Of a stretch of 56,139 nt of DNA, positions 1-9,118 are shown piece after piece. Source of the stretch: Bordetella parapertussis (GTDB lineage Bacteria > Pseudomonadota > Gammaproteobacteria > Burkholderiales > Burkholderiaceae_C). Numbering within the stretch: the stretch's first letter is position 1; the number at the start of each line of letters is the position of its first letter. The notes under the pieces were generated by a model. That model saw nothing but the letters and a program-made list of their open reading frames with translations. It did no database searches and was not told the origin of the DNA. The position numbers were made by a program, and so were the translations under genes. Location: the NCBI GenBank assembly GCA_945888535.1, contig CAMDAN010000003.1, positions 1 to 56,139 on the forward strand, written 5' to 3'.

Positions 1-962
1 ATCAGTAGCTCGGACGCATGAAAGAGCATCAGCAGTTCACGAATGCTGCGGGTGTAGCCCGTCAGGTCTATGCAATAGGGGCTATCGGTTTGGGCTTGCA
101 AGTCTTTGGCGAGTTGGGCATCGTCCTTCAGGCCAATCAAACCGACTGCAAACCCTTCGCGGCACAGCCCTTGGGCGACCCGTGCGTAATACGCCGCTGG
201 CCAAGCCCGCTCAGGAAGAATGCCGCCGCCAGCGTAAACCAATACTAATTTTCGCCGCGATAAATGGGGATGGTCGCTATGGAGCTTTTCTCGGTAAGAA
301 GCTAATTCTGTTGCGTCAAAGGACACGGACAGTTCGGTTGCAGTAGGCGTGGGGATCGTAGGTGCGGCTTTGTTGCGCGGCATACCTTGGCCCGATAGTG
401 CGTCTACTAAGGACAAAAACTGTTTGCTAATGTGCTGGTAGGGGTTATAGGGAATCGCGTGGTTGATGAAGCTGCCGCGGTACAAGCCTTCTTGGGTGTG
501 CGGGGTAAAACCCACGCGAACCGGAGCACCACTGGCAAAGGACAACAAGCTGCTGACCCGTGAAAAAAGTTCGCAATCAATCACCGCGTCGATTTGAAGA
601 CTCCGCATAAGTGCGCTCACGTGAAGGATGTCACGCAAAAGGCGAAGGCCTGAGCGGTCGTCGATCGAGTACAAAAATTCCGGTGCAGTGAGCCCTAAGA
701 GTTGAGTGACCTCTTGGTTTTTTTTAAGCTGCAAAACGTGAATAGATGCCGTGGGATAGCGCCTGCGAAGTTCCGCAAACATGGGGCCAGCCAACACAAT
801 GCTTCCCATCTCAGAGAGCAGGATTACCAAAATATTTTTTGGATGGGTTCCTAAAGCGGCCGACTTTCTCAATACGGCCGACAGACGAACCCACAATGAC
901 ACCAGACCACATAACAACTGGCCGAGCCAGCGGTCAATAAATCGCTGTGTATTGAGGTTCAT
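1..962 (-). CDS. Glycosyltransferase family 9 (heptosyltransferase-like), 3' end outside window
   Basis: Open reading frame on the minus strand starting at ATG 962-960 and running off the left edge without a stop; 320 codons are visible. The N-terminal part has a basic stretch followed by a Rossmann-type strand and turn (ILVILLSEMGSIVLAGP), as in GT9/ADP-heptose:LPS heptosyltransferases. The start of the C-terminal domain shows LVLVYAGGGILPERAWP, the equivalent of the GT9 'HPGA...KRWP' segment, and a later LTGYTRSIRELLML matches the 'LTGxTSLxEL' region. Family members transfer sugars, often heptose, onto lipopolysaccharide core at the inner membrane. The acceptor and sugar cannot be told from this part. 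It lies 14 bases downstream of metK on the same strand and may be co-transcribed with it. Family assignment is firm; the specific substrate is unknown. Confidence 0.8.
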   Translation of the reverse strand, partial: MNLNTQRFIDRWLGQLLCGLVSLWVRLSAVLRKSAALGTHPKNILVILLSEMGSIVLAGPMFAELRRRYPTASIHVLQLKKNQEVTQLLGLTAPEFLYSIDDRSGLRLLRDILHVSALMRSLQIDAVIDCELFSRVSSLLSFASGAPVRVGFTPHTQEGLYRGSFINHAIPYNPYQHISKQFLSLVDALSGQGMPRNKAAPTIPTPTATELSVSFDATELASYREKLHSDHPHLSRRKLVLVYAGGGILPERAWPAAYYARVAQGLCREGFAVGLIGLKDDAQLAKDLQAQTDSPYCIDLTGYTRSIRELLMLFHASELL

Positions 963-976
963 CTGTGGCGGGCTGA

Positions 977-2155
977 TTACAGTCCAGCTGCAGCGCGCAG
1001 AGCCTGGGCTTTATCGGTTCGTTCCCATGTGAACTCAGGCTCTTCACGGCCGAAGTGTCCATAAGCGGCTGTCTTTTCATAGATAGGACGCAGCAAATCA
1101 AGCATCTGAATAATCCCTTTGGGGCGCAAGTCGAAGTGTTCACTCACCAAGGCTGCGATTTTTTCGTCGGAGATCACACCGGTTCCCTCTGTGTACACCG
1201 TGACGTTCATGGGCTTGGCCACACCAATGGCGTAGGCGACTTGAATTTGGCATTGCTTGGCTATACCCGCAGCCACAATGTTCTTGGCTACATAGCGCGC
1301 GGCATAGGCGGCAGAGCGATCTACCTTTGTAGGATCTTTTCCGGAAAATGCGCCGCCTCCGTGGGGGCAGGCGCCGCCGTAGGTGTCCACAATAATTTTG
1401 CGGCCTGTTAAACCACAGTCACCTTGGGGTCCCCCGACCACAAAGCGGCCAGTGGGGTTGACCAAATAGCGGGTGTCTTTGAGCCACTCTTTAGGCAGAA
1501 CGGGCTTGATAATTTCTTCAATGACAGCGTCAATAAATTCTTGCTTCATGGTTGTGCCATTGCTCATTTCGGGGCTGTGCTGGCTTGATAACACCACGGT
1601 GTCAATGCTGTGGGGCTTGCCATCCACGTAACGCATGGTCACTTGGCTCTTGGCGTCTGGACGCAAGAAAGGCAGGCGGCCGTCTTTTCGCAACTGCGCT
1701 TGCCGTTCTACCAAGCGGTGCGCATAGTAAATGGGAGCTGGCATCAACTCAGGCGTTTCGTTGCAGGCATAGCCAAACATCAGGCCTTGGTCGCCGGCAC
1801 CGGTATTGAGGTGGTCATCGGACGCATGGTCTACGCCTTGGGCAATGTCGTTCGATTGTTTGTCGTAAGCGACTAAAACCGCGCAGCCTTTGTAGTCAAT
1901 ACCGTATTCGGTGTTGTCGTAGCCAATGCGCTTGATCGTGTCCCGTGCGACTTGGATGTAGTCGACGTGCGCATTGGTGGTGATCTCGCCCGCTAAGACA
2001 ACGAGGCCTGTGTTGCACAAAGTTTCTGCCGCAACGCGCGACTTAGGATCTTGTTTAAAAATAGCATCCAAAATCGCATCTGAGATTTGGTCAGCCACCT
2101 TGTCGGGGTGGCCTTCAGAGACAGACTCGGAGGTGAATAAAAAATCGTTCGCCAT
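977..2155 (-). CDS. metK: S-adenosylmethionine synthase
   Basis: Makes S-adenosylmethionine from ATP and methionine in the cytoplasm. The protein starts [20 protein letters not shown], the usual MetK N-terminus, and continues with the ATP-binding [12 protein letters not shown] and the phosphate-binding [16 protein letters not shown] motifs. From ATG 2155 it is 392 residues, close to the family's usual length. The frame extends upstream for 36 more codons, but that extension resembles no MetK, and a GGAG ribosome binding site sits just before 2155, which decides the start. It is divergent from the acyltransferase at 2338. The roughly 160-base leader contains stem-loops that could regulate it (see separate entry). 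Confidence 0.97.
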   Translation of the reverse strand: MANDFLFTSESVSEGHPDKVADQISDAILDAIFKQDPKSRVAAETLCNTGLVVLAGEITTNAHVDYIQVARDTIKRIGYDNTEYGIDYKGCAVLVAYDKQSNDIAQGVDHASDDHLNTGAGDQGLMFGYACNETPELMPAPIYYAHRLVERQAQLRKDGRLPFLRPDAKSQVTMRYVDGKPHSIDTVVLSSQHSPEMSNGTTMKQEFIDAVIEEIIKPVLPKEWLKDTRYLVNPTGRFVVGGPQGDCGLTGRKIIVDTYGGACPHGGGAFSGKDPTKVDRSAAYAARYVAKNIVAAGIAKQCQIQVAYAIGVAKPMNVTVYTEGTGVISDEKIAALVSEHFDLRPKGIIQMLDLLRPIYEKTAAYGHFGREEPEFTWERTDKAQALRAAAGL

Positions 2156-2317
2156 AAAATTACTCCAAATAAAAAAACAACAAATCGCGTTGCTTGGGCT
2201 TTGGGGCTTCGGCGAACGCTTTAGCAGATGTGTCAGATTTGACAAGGCACAATAGCAATCCAATAGTTAGATCGCCGTGTGGTGGTCGCCCTGCAAGTAG
2301 TTCATAACTCAGCGACC
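2156..2317 (-). promoter_or_regulatory. metK 5' leader with stem-loops, candidate cis-regulatory RNA
   Basis: Read on the minus strand, the predicted transcript starts near 2317 with GGTCGC, which pairs perfectly with GCGACC at 2281-2289; the stem can extend to 9 bp with one mismatch (2312-2320 with 2281-2289). The 22-base loop can form a 4-bp inner hairpin (AGTT/AACT). Near the start codon a weak stem CAAC/GTTG (2192-2189 with 2181-2178) is followed by seven T residues (2177-2171), resembling a weak intrinsic terminator. An upstream GCGTT could pair with an AACGC that overlaps this stem, so the two foldings would exclude each other. The pairing is seen in the sequence; any regulatory role is inferred. 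It does not match a SAM or SAH riboswitch class that I can recognise with confidence. Confidence 0.4.
2239..2267 (+). promoter_or_regulatory. Possible promoter for the first acyltransferase gene
   Basis: TTGACA at 2239-2244 is a perfect -35, followed after 17 bases by AATAGT (2262-2267), four of six matches to a -10. It points towards the gene starting at 2338, which has no other obvious promoter. If used, its transcript would overlap the metK leader in antisense. Confidence 0.35.
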
Positions 2318-2323
2318 GCCCTA

Positions 2324-2351
2324 ATTTTACCCCACTGATGACGATTGTCTT
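2324..2351 (-). promoter_or_regulatory. Predicted sigma-70 promoter for metK
   Basis: On the minus strand AAGACA (2351-2346) and TAAAAT (2329-2324) are separated by 16 bases; they match the consensus -35 at four of six and -10 at five of six positions. The predicted start point, near 2317, falls at the first base of the perfect part of the leader stem. The -35 lies inside the coding start of the divergent acyltransferase gene. Confidence 0.45.
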
Positions 2352-3162
2352 TCGCGCACTGTCTTTTCTCCCCTTGTTCTTGCTCCACGCATTGGGAGCG
2401 GTGCTGGGATGGGTTGTCTTTTTAAGCTCCAAAACCTACCGGCAACGTTTCATGGCTAACGCAACACAGGCCGGGTTGGGCTTAGCGGAAATCTTGCCCG
2501 CCGTTGCAGCTGCCGGACGCCTGGTGGCTGAACTGCCGCGGTTATGGATGGGGCGGGCGGTGGTAATCCACTGGCAAGGCGAGCAGCATGTAGAACAGGC
2601 GCTTCATGTCGGGCGTGGTATTGTTTTTTTAACTCCCCATCTAGCGTGTTTTGAAGTCACTGCGCAAGCCTATGCCCAGCGTTACGGACAGCACGGCAAA
2701 CCCATGACGGTTTTGTACCGCCCCCCACGCAAACACTGGTTGGGTCGTTTGGTGGGTGCTGCCCGGCAGCGACCCGGTTTGTACACTGCGCCTGCGAGTC
2801 TTGCAGGTGTCAAGCAAATGCTTAAAGCGCTGAAAAATGGCGAATGCGTCGGCGTTTTGCCGGATCAGGTTCCGCCCAATCACCAAGGTCTGTGGACTCC
2901 CTTCTTTGGTAAGCCAGCCTACACGATGACTTTATCGGCGCGTTTGGCGCAACAAACCGGCGCGACCATTTTGATTGCATGGGGTGAGCGCCTTGCGTGG
3001 GGGCGTGGATACACGGTACATGTTGCGCCTTTGGAGGCATTGTTATCAGACGACTTAGGCCGCGCGACGGAACAAATCAACCAAGCGATGGAGTCTTTGA
3101 TTGCGCAGTGCCCGTCCCAGTATTTGTGGGCTTATGACCGATACAAGCAACCGCGAGATTAA
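2338..3162 (+). CDS. LpxL/HtrB-family lysophospholipid acyltransferase
   Basis: Inner-membrane acyltransferase of the lipid A late-acyltransferase family, which moves an acyl chain from acyl carrier protein onto a lipid A precursor. The 274-residue protein has an N-terminal hydrophobic anchor (about residues 5-30), the catalytic H-x4-E motif in HLACFE (about residues 101-106) and a later GVLPDQVP segment typical of the family. It starts at ATG 2338 and is followed after 3 bases by a second gene of the same family, so both are probably one operon. The order of action and the chain length preference cannot be read from the sequence, so no lpxL/lpxM symbol is given. An ornithine-lipid or other acyltransferase role is less likely. 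Confidence 0.88.
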   Translation: MTIVFRALSFLPLFLLHALGAVLGWVVFLSSKTYRQRFMANATQAGLGLAEILPAVAAAGRLVAELPRLWMGRAVVIHWQGEQHVEQALHVGRGIVFLTPHLACFEVTAQAYAQRYGQHGKPMTVLYRPPRKHWLGRLVGAARQRPGLYTAPASLAGVKQMLKALKNGECVGVLPDQVPPNHQGLWTPFFGKPAYTMTLSARLAQQTGATILIAWGERLAWGRGYTVHVAPLEALLSDDLGRATEQINQAMESLIAQCPSQYLWAYDRYKQPRD

Positions 3163-3165
3163 ATT

Positions 3166-4032
3166 ATGGGAACCCGTTTCATTTTGTATTGCATTCAAGC
3201 GTTGGGGCACTTGCCACTGGCGTGGGTACGTGCTCTGGGCTGGGTCTTGGGCGCAGCGTTGTATGTGCTGGTGGGTTCGCGGCGCAAGGTGGTGCGAATT
3301 AATCTAGAGCTGTGCTTTCCGCATTGGACGAAGGCCCAATTGCGTCACACTGCATTTCAAACGTTTGTGTATTTCGCCCAGGCTTGGTTGGATCGGGGTT
3401 GGCTTTGGCATGCTTCAACCGAAGTCTTACTTAAACGAGTAACGCTTGTCGGCGCAGTAAATGAACTAGAGGGAAATGGACCGACACTGATTTTTACACC
3501 GCATTTCATTGGAATGGATGCGGGTTGGGTCGCCTTGAATCAGCAGATTCCACGGCAATTCATGACGGTGTACGCGCGTCAAACCAACATGGTTGTGGAC
3601 TCCTGGATTTTGCATGGACGCAAGCGTTTTCCCAATGGACATCCCTTTGATCGAAATCAGGGATTCAAAGACGTGCTTGTAAGACTTCGTGCGGGCGAAC
3701 CACTGTGCCTATTGCCTGACATGAACTACGAGCCAAAGGACTCGGTTTTTGTTCCTTTTTATGGTGTGCTTGCAGCCACCATCCCCTCTCTATCACGGGT
3801 TGCAAGGCTGGGACGGGCTAAAGTCATTGCTATGCTGGTGCGTATCACGCCCGAGGGATACGAGGTGGAAATTACCCCCGAATGGTCAGGTTTTCCGACA
3901 GGGGAATTGGTGTCGGATACTGCGCTAATGAACCAACGTTTGCAGGGTTACATTGACAAGGATCCTGCCCAATATTACTGGGTCCACAGACGATTTAAAG
4001 ACCGCCCAGAGGGTGAGTTGCCGCCGTATTAA
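3166..4032 (+). CDS. LpxL/HtrB-family lipid A acyltransferase (second copy)
   Basis: A 288-residue relative of the preceding gene, with an N-terminal membrane segment (LPLAWVRALGWVLGAALYVL), the early NLELCFP motif characteristic of LpxL proteins and the catalytic H-x4-D in HFIGMD. LLPDMNYEP corresponds to the conserved 'DQ' region that follows in the family. Sequence similarity between the two copies is low, so they are unlikely to be a recent duplication; they may act at different acyl positions of lipid A. It ends 3 bases before the stop codon of engB, which runs the other way. Confidence 0.9.
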   Translation: MGTRFILYCIQALGHLPLAWVRALGWVLGAALYVLVGSRRKVVRINLELCFPHWTKAQLRHTAFQTFVYFAQAWLDRGWLWHASTEVLLKRVTLVGAVNELEGNGPTLIFTPHFIGMDAGWVALNQQIPRQFMTVYARQTNMVVDSWILHGRKRFPNGHPFDRNQGFKDVLVRLRAGEPLCLLPDMNYEPKDSVFVPFYGVLAATIPSLSRVARLGRAKVIAMLVRITPEGYEVEITPEWSGFPTGELVSDTALMNQRLQGYIDKDPAQYYWVHRRFKDRPEGELPPY

Positions 4033-4035
4033 ATT

Positions 4036-4743
4036 TCACAACGCAGCAATGGCTGCTTCAGGGTGGGCCCATTTCCAAAGCAGTTGCGCAACGTCTTCAA
4101 CGCCGGTTTTCTTGGTGGCTGAAAATAAACGCACCTCGCCGCCGCCGGCCTGAAGCTTGGTGATTGAGAGGACTTTGGCGCCTTCGCTGCGCGTGAGCTT
4201 GTCGGCCTTGGTCAGTACGATCAGAAATTTCAAGCCTTCCTCGACCCGCGGACGAATGACTTCGAGAAGAACTTCATCGAGCTCAGTGATTCCATGGCGT
4301 GGGTCGCACATCAACACAATGCCTTTGAGGTTTTTTCGGCTCACCAAGTAGTTAGCCATTACCTGTTGCCAGCGGATCTTGTCTTGCTTGGGGACCGCTG
4401 CGTAGCCATAACCGGGTAAGTCAGTCAGCACAGCGTCCATTACGCCTTGTTTGCCCAAGGAAAATAAATTAATGTGTTGGGTTCGCCCGGGTCTCTTAGA
4501 AGCAAAAGCTAGCTGCTTTTGCTGCGTGAGGGTATTGATACAGGTAGATTTACCCGCGTTCGAGCGGCCAACGAACGCAATTTCTGGTACGTCGAGTTCG
4601 GGCAAAAAATGCAGTTGAGGTGCGGTGGTGAGAAATTTGGCCGTGTGCAACCAACCCATGGAGGTCACAGCAGGAGATTTTTCTTTTGCCGCCACAGGTG
4701 GCTTGTTGGGGTGTTTAGGGGCTGGGTTGGGTGCGTTAGTCAT
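4036..4743 (-). CDS. engB: Ribosome biogenesis GTP-binding protein EngB (YsxC/YihA)
   Basis: GTPase needed for assembly of the large ribosomal subunit. All G motifs are visible: G1 GRSNAGKS, the GRTQ switch region, G3 DLPGYG, G4 LTKAD and G5 SATK. ATG 4743 gives 235 residues with a short proline- and lysine-rich N-terminal tail before the conserved domain; the frame continues upstream for 34 codons, overlapping the cytochrome c4 start, and that extension is not family-like. The gene is divergent from cytochrome c4 and converges with the acyltransferase pair. Confidence 0.95.
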   Translation of the reverse strand: MTNAPNPAPKHPNKPPVAAKEKSPAVTSMGWLHTAKFLTTAPQLHFLPELDVPEIAFVGRSNAGKSTCINTLTQQKQLAFASKRPGRTQHINLFSLGKQGVMDAVLTDLPGYGYAAVPKQDKIRWQQVMANYLVSRKNLKGIVLMCDPRHGITELDEVLLEVIRPRVEEGLKFLIVLTKADKLTRSEGAKVLSITKLQAGGGEVRLFSATKKTGVEDVAQLLWKWAHPEAAIAAL

Positions 4744-4827
4744 GCTTGTAATGGTTGTTGTAGCGGGTAAACCCAAGGCTGCATTGTAGAATGGCGCTGT
4801 TTTGCTTAATCGCCACACTAGAGTCTT

Positions 4828-5469
4828 ATGAAGTCCATTGCACAATTGTTACTCGTCGCGGCCTTGTCTGCTGGCGCAATCTCTGTTTCTGCCAATACGC
4901 CCGCGGCTGATGCGCCAGCCAAAGCTGCCAAACCGGACTTGGTCAAAGGTGAAGCCACCTACGCTGCCGTATGTGCAGCCTGCCATGGTGCAGATGGTAA
5001 TTCTGGTACGCCCGCCTACCCCAAGTTAGCGCAGCAGCACCCCGAATATTTGGTCAAACAACTCCAAGAATTTAAATCCGATAAGCGTGCTAACGCGATC
5101 ATGAAGGGCTTTGCATCTGCATTGTCCGAAGACGATATGCGCAATATTTCTTTCTGGGTCACCAGCAAGACCGCAAAAACCGGTTTTGCTAAAGACAAAG
5201 AACTCGTGACTTTAGGTGAGCGTATCTACCGCGGTGGCATTGCTGATCGCCAAGTCCCTGCTTGCGCTGGTTGCCACAGCCCCAATGGCGCAGGGATCCC
5301 TTCTCAATACCCACGGTTGAGTGGACAGCATGCGGAATATAGCGTTGCCCAATTAACGGCCTTCCGTGATGGTGTTCGTAAGAATAGTTTGCAGATGAAC
5401 CAAGTGGCAGCTAAATTAAATGACCGCGAGATCAAAGCGGTTGCGGACTATATTGCCGGTTTGCGTTAA
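4828..5469 (+). CDS. Diheme cytochrome c4
   Basis: Periplasmic electron carrier with two class I cytochrome c domains, 213 residues. A Sec signal peptide (about residues 1-22, ending SVSA) is followed by heme-binding CAACH (about residues 51-55) and CAGCH (about residues 147-151). Distal methionine ligands are plausible in the MKGFASAL and LQMNQVA segments. Cytochrome c4 usually passes electrons to terminal oxidases. The system II cytochrome c maturation genes resB and ccsA follow, separated by a hairpin terminator, so the linkage is functional more than transcriptional. A -10-like TAGAAT lies at 4787-4792 without a good -35. Confidence 0.93.
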   Translation: MKSIAQLLLVAALSAGAISVSANTPAADAPAKAAKPDLVKGEATYAAVCAACHGADGNSGTPAYPKLAQQHPEYLVKQLQEFKSDKRANAIMKGFASALSEDDMRNISFWVTSKTAKTGFAKDKELVTLGERIYRGGIADRQVPACAGCHSPNGAGIPSQYPRLSGQHAEYSVAQLTAFRDGVRKNSLQMNQVAAKLNDREIKAVADYIAGLR

Positions 5470-5528
5470 AGCCAAGCGCTTAAAAAACTGCGGCGTGGGC
5501 GTATAACCCGCGGTTGATTCTTCCCAGC

Positions 5529-5562
5529 AAGGCAGTCCCAAGGTCGCGGGCCTGCCTTTTTT
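5529..5562 (+). terminator. Rho-independent terminator after cytochrome c4
   Basis: AAGGCAG (5529-5535) pairs with CTGCCTT (5552-5558), the stem continuing inward with CCC/GGG after one mismatch, and is followed by a run of T ending at 5562. It sits between the cytochrome c4 stop codon and resB on the same strand. Confidence 0.75.
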
Positions 5563-5581
5563 CTGAACACCATGAGTCGCT

Positions 5582-7735
5582 ATGACCGTATCCACCCAAG
5601 GAATTGAACTGAAATCAGGCTCGCGTGCTTGGCGAGCCAGTGTGGAGCTGTTGTCCTCCATGCGATTTTCTATCTCACTGTTGACAGTGATTTGTATTGC
5701 TTCCGTGATTGGCACAGTGCTCAAACAACATGAGCCGCTAGGTAACTACATCAATCAGTTTGGGCCTTTTTGGGCCGAAGTGTTTGGATCATTCAGCCTC
5801 TACAACGTTTACAGCGCGTGGTGGTTTATGGTCATCTTGGGTTTCTTGGTGCTCAGTACGTCGCTGTGCATTGCAAGAAATACTCCCAAAATTTGGGTTG
5901 ACCTGCGTTCCTTCAAAGAAAACATTCGAGAGCAAAGTCTTCAGGCCTTCGGACACCGGGCCACGGCCGAGTTGCAAGAACCAGCCGAACAAGCGGCAAA
6001 TCGATTAGGAAACATGTTGGCTGCCAGCGGTTGGAGGGTCAAACTGCAAGAACGATCTTCCAGCCACGGCCCGGCTTGGATGATCGCAGCCAAAGCCGGA
6101 TCAGTGAATAAAATTGGCTACATCGCAGCCCACAGCGCCATCGTATTGGTATGCCTTGGGGGTCTGCTCGATGGGGATTTGATGGTCCGCGCCCAAATGC
6201 TATTCAACGGTAAATCGGCATTCACGGGCGGCGGGATGATGGCAGACGTTGCCCCAGAACACCGATTGAGTGATCGCAACCCGACGTTTCGCGGTAACTT
6301 GCTGGTTACCGAAGGAACCCAATCGGCGACCGCCATCTTGAACCAGCCTGACGGCATCTTGCTGCAGGAGCTGCCGTTTTCAATTGAGCTTAAAAAGTTT
6401 ATTGTGGAGTACTACTCCACCGGAATGCCCAAGCTTTTTGCCAGCGATATTGTGATTCACGACAAGGAAACGGGTGAAAAAATAAATACACGGGTAGAAG
6501 TTAATCACCCGGCCAGCCACCGGGGCATCGAGATTTACCAGTCCAGCTTTGACGATGGTGGCTCGAGCGTCAAGCTTCAATCTATTGCTTTGACGGACAC
6601 GGAGTCAAGTTTTGATTTGCAAGGCGTGATCGGTGGAAGCGCCCAAATTCAACGCGCTGCAGGGTCACAGGCGCAAGCATTAACCGTCGAATTTACGGGT
6701 CTGCGCGTGATCAATGTAGAAAATATGGCGGGCGACAGTTTGTCTGGCGCGGATACGCGCACCGTGGATTTGCGTCAAGCGCTACAAGCGCGCATGGGGG
6801 CGGCCAACAAAACCCAAGAAAACAAAGCGTTGCGTAATGTGGGACCCAGCGTGAGTTACAAGTTGCGCGATGCCGCAGGACAAGCCCGAGAATTCAACAA
6901 CTACATGCTGCCAGTCGACATGGGCGATGGGGCAGCGGTATTTTTACTGGGCATGCGTGAAAACCCAGCGCAACGATTTCAGTACCTTCGCATTCCTGCA
7001 GATGCAAAAGATTCCATGGATGAGTTTTGGCGCTTGTGGCGCGCACTGCAAAACCCCCGCTTGCGTGCCCAGGCCGTTGAGCGGTATGCCAGTCAAGCGG
7101 TAGATCCCAAACGGCCCGAGCTGGTGGCTGCGCTTTCAGCTTCTGCAAGCCGCGCATTAAACCTCTTTGCGGCGAGTCCCAAATCGGGTGAAGGTCTCAA
7201 TACATTACCCACGGTCGCTGGTTTACAAGCTGTCTCTGATTTTTTAGAAGCCAATGTGCCGGAATCGGAAAGAGCCAAAGCGGGCGAGGTCTTTATTCGC
7301 ATTTTGAATGGGACGCTTTTTGAATTGGCCCAAATCGCTCGCGAAAAAGCGGGCCTTCGACCGATGGCTGCAGATGTTCAAACACAAGCGTTTATGACAC
7401 AAGCTGTTTTGGCACTCAGTGATGTGCCGCTGTACCCAGCGCCACTGGTTTTGCAATTGGCGGACTTTACGCAGGTACAAGCCAGCGTGTTTCAGGTAGC
7501 GCGTGCACCCGGAAAATTGGTGGTTTATCTAGGCTGTGCCCTTTTAATATTTGGGGTATTTTCAATGCTTTATATCCGCGAACGGCGCTTGTGGGTATGG
7601 TTAAGCCCTTCGCCAAATTCTTCGCACGTTCCAGTAACCTCCGCCACGCTAGCGCTTTCAACCAATCGTAAAACCATGGACGGGGACCGCGAATTTGAAC
7701 ACTTGAAATTGCGATTACTTGGCCTTAAGGACTGA
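5582..7735 (+). CDS. resB: Cytochrome c biogenesis protein ResB (CcsB)
   Basis: Subunit of the system II (Ccs) machinery that moves heme across the membrane and attaches it to apocytochromes c in the periplasm. The 717-residue protein has hydrophobic segments near the N-terminus (MRFSISLLTVICIASVIGTV and the WWFMVILGFLVLSTSLC region), a third near residue 190, a large periplasmic domain and a last membrane segment near residue 655 (LVVYLGCALLIFGVFSMLYI). The early HEPLGNYINQFGPFW segment is typical of the family. ccsA follows 4 bases later. The start at ATG 5582 has only a weak ribosome binding site. Its clients here include cytochrome c4 and the bc1 cytochrome c1 expected beyond the right edge. 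Confidence 0.93.
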   Translation: MTVSTQGIELKSGSRAWRASVELLSSMRFSISLLTVICIASVIGTVLKQHEPLGNYINQFGPFWAEVFGSFSLYNVYSAWWFMVILGFLVLSTSLCIARNTPKIWVDLRSFKENIREQSLQAFGHRATAELQEPAEQAANRLGNMLAASGWRVKLQERSSSHGPAWMIAAKAGSVNKIGYIAAHSAIVLVCLGGLLDGDLMVRAQMLFNGKSAFTGGGMMADVAPEHRLSDRNPTFRGNLLVTEGTQSATAILNQPDGILLQELPFSIELKKFIVEYYSTGMPKLFASDIVIHDKETGEKINTRVEVNHPASHRGIEIYQSSFDDGGSSVKLQSIALTDTESSFDLQGVIGGSAQIQRAAGSQAQALTVEFTGLRVINVENMAGDSLSGADTRTVDLRQALQARMGAANKTQENKALRNVGPSVSYKLRDAAGQAREFNNYMLPVDMGDGAAVFLLGMRENPAQRFQYLRIPADAKDSMDEFWRLWRALQNPRLRAQAVERYASQAVDPKRPELVAALSASASRALNLFAASPKSGEGLNTLPTVAGLQAVSDFLEANVPESERAKAGEVFIRILNGTLFELAQIAREKAGLRPMAADVQTQAFMTQAVLALSDVPLYPAPLVLQLADFTQVQASVFQVARAPGKLVVYLGCALLIFGVFSMLYIRERRLWVWLSPSPNSSHVPVTSATLALSTNRKTMDGDREFEHLKLRLLGLKD

Positions 7736-7739
7736 AACC

Positions 7740-9098
7740 ATGTCAACCCCTTCACCGGCAACCCTCGCAGACCCGTCGCAGGCAAGCTTTCACACCCAAC
7801 GACTAGACCTTGGGTATTTTGCAAAGCGTAATGTGCGCGATTGGGCCTTCGCCCTTGTGGTTTTGGTCGCAGGTCTTTTTACATTCGTGCGCTATCTTTC
7901 TGCCATGGATGTCTATGAACAAGGCATATTGCTTGGCGTCATTCCCAGTGCGATTGCGCTGGGTTGGTTTTGGCGCCCTTTGCAAAACCTCATGCTTGCG
8001 GTGGCTGCACTTTCCTTGGGCGCCATTGCTTTGTACCAAGGCGATTTAGGACGTGCGGAGACGGTCTTTGGATTGAAGTATTTTTTATCAAGTCAATCCG
8101 CTATTTTGTGGATGAGCATGCTGTTCTTTATCAGCACGGCGTTTTACTGGTTAGGCGTTTTTATCCAAGAAAAAGCCCAAGGGATTGAAACAGTGGCATC
8201 GCGCTTGTTATGGGTCGCGGTCACCTTGGCCTTGGTTGGAACCATGGTCCGGTGGTATGAAAGTTACTTGCTCGGCGCCGACATTGGCCATATTCCGGTG
8301 AGCAATTTGTACGAAGTTTTCGTCTTATTTTGTTGGCTAACCGCCGCTTTTTATCTGTACTTCGAGGCGCAATACCAAACCCGTTCCCTCGGCGCTTTTG
8401 TGATGTTGGTGGTTAGTGCTGCGGTTGGATTTTTGTTGTGGTACACCTTGGTTCGCCAAGCGCATGAAATTCAGCCCTTGGTGCCTGCGCTCAAAAGTTG
8501 GTGGATGAAGTTGCACGTCCCCGCTAACTTTATTGGGTATGGGACTTTCGCTTTGGCAGCCATGGTGGCCTTTGCTTATTTGATTAAACAGCAGGCCACA
8601 GAAACCCGTTGGTACAAACTCGCACCCTTGTGGTTATTGGGTGTGGTGCTCTGTTTTGAGCCGATTATTTTCAGAAAATCAGCCGTGGCAGGGATGAGCG
8701 ATTACTGGGCGGTTTACTTTGGAATTTCTGCCTTGATCGTTGCCGGTATTTTGCTAGGCCGCAAGCGCTTGAGTGCCAAACTGCCTTCGTTTGAAGTCTT
8801 GGATGACGTGATGTACAAATCCATCGCCGTCGGTTTCGCGTTCTTCACCATTGCAACTGTTTTGGGGGCCTTATGGGCTGCTGAGGCTTGGGGCGGGTAT
8901 TGGAGTTGGGATCCCAAAGAAACCTGGGCTTTGATTGTGTGGCTCAATTATGCGGCGTGGTTGCATATGCGACTCATGAAAGGTTTGCGTGGAACGGTGG
9001 CCGCTTGGTGGGCCTTGGCGGGCTTGGGCGTGACTACCTTTGCCTTTATCGGTGTCAATATGTTTTTAAGTGGCTTGCACAGTTACGGCACGCTTTAA
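7740..9098 (+). CDS. ccsA: Cytochrome c biogenesis protein CcsA (ResC)
   Basis: Heme-handling partner of ResB in system II cytochrome c maturation, 452 residues with multiple membrane helices. The diagnostic tryptophan-rich WWD motif is present near residues 381-397 ([15 protein letters not shown]), and conserved histidines lie in the flanking helices. ATG 7740 is chosen because AAGGA at 7727-7731 stands 8 bases before it; an in-frame ATG at 7719 would overlap resB and lacks such a site. The long N-terminal region before the WWD domain is also membrane-embedded. Confidence 0.93.
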   Translation: MSTPSPATLADPSQASFHTQRLDLGYFAKRNVRDWAFALVVLVAGLFTFVRYLSAMDVYEQGILLGVIPSAIALGWFWRPLQNLMLAVAALSLGAIALYQGDLGRAETVFGLKYFLSSQSAILWMSMLFFISTAFYWLGVFIQEKAQGIETVASRLLWVAVTLALVGTMVRWYESYLLGADIGHIPVSNLYEVFVLFCWLTAAFYLYFEAQYQTRSLGAFVMLVVSAAVGFLLWYTLVRQAHEIQPLVPALKSWWMKLHVPANFIGYGTFALAAMVAFAYLIKQQATETRWYKLAPLWLLGVVLCFEPIIFRKSAVAGMSDYWAVYFGISALIVAGILLGRKRLSAKLPSFEVLDDVMYKSIAVGFAFFTIATVLGALWAAEAWGGYWSWDPKETWALIVWLNYAAWLHMRLMKGLRGTVAAWWALAGLGVTTFAFIGVNMFLSGLHSYGTL

Positions 9099-9118
9099 CT
9101 TTCGCTAGGGGTTTAACG

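Noticed and set aside
2156..2320. SAM-II, SAM/SAH or SAH riboswitch before metK
   Set aside because: A stem and a long loop are present, but the conserved loop and core bases of those classes are not, so no class is named; kept only as an unassigned leader structure.
5572..5607. Leader peptide before resB (ATG 5572 in another frame, 11 codons)
   Set aside because: It has no ribosome binding site, regulatory codon pattern or hairpin arrangement, so it is most likely chance.
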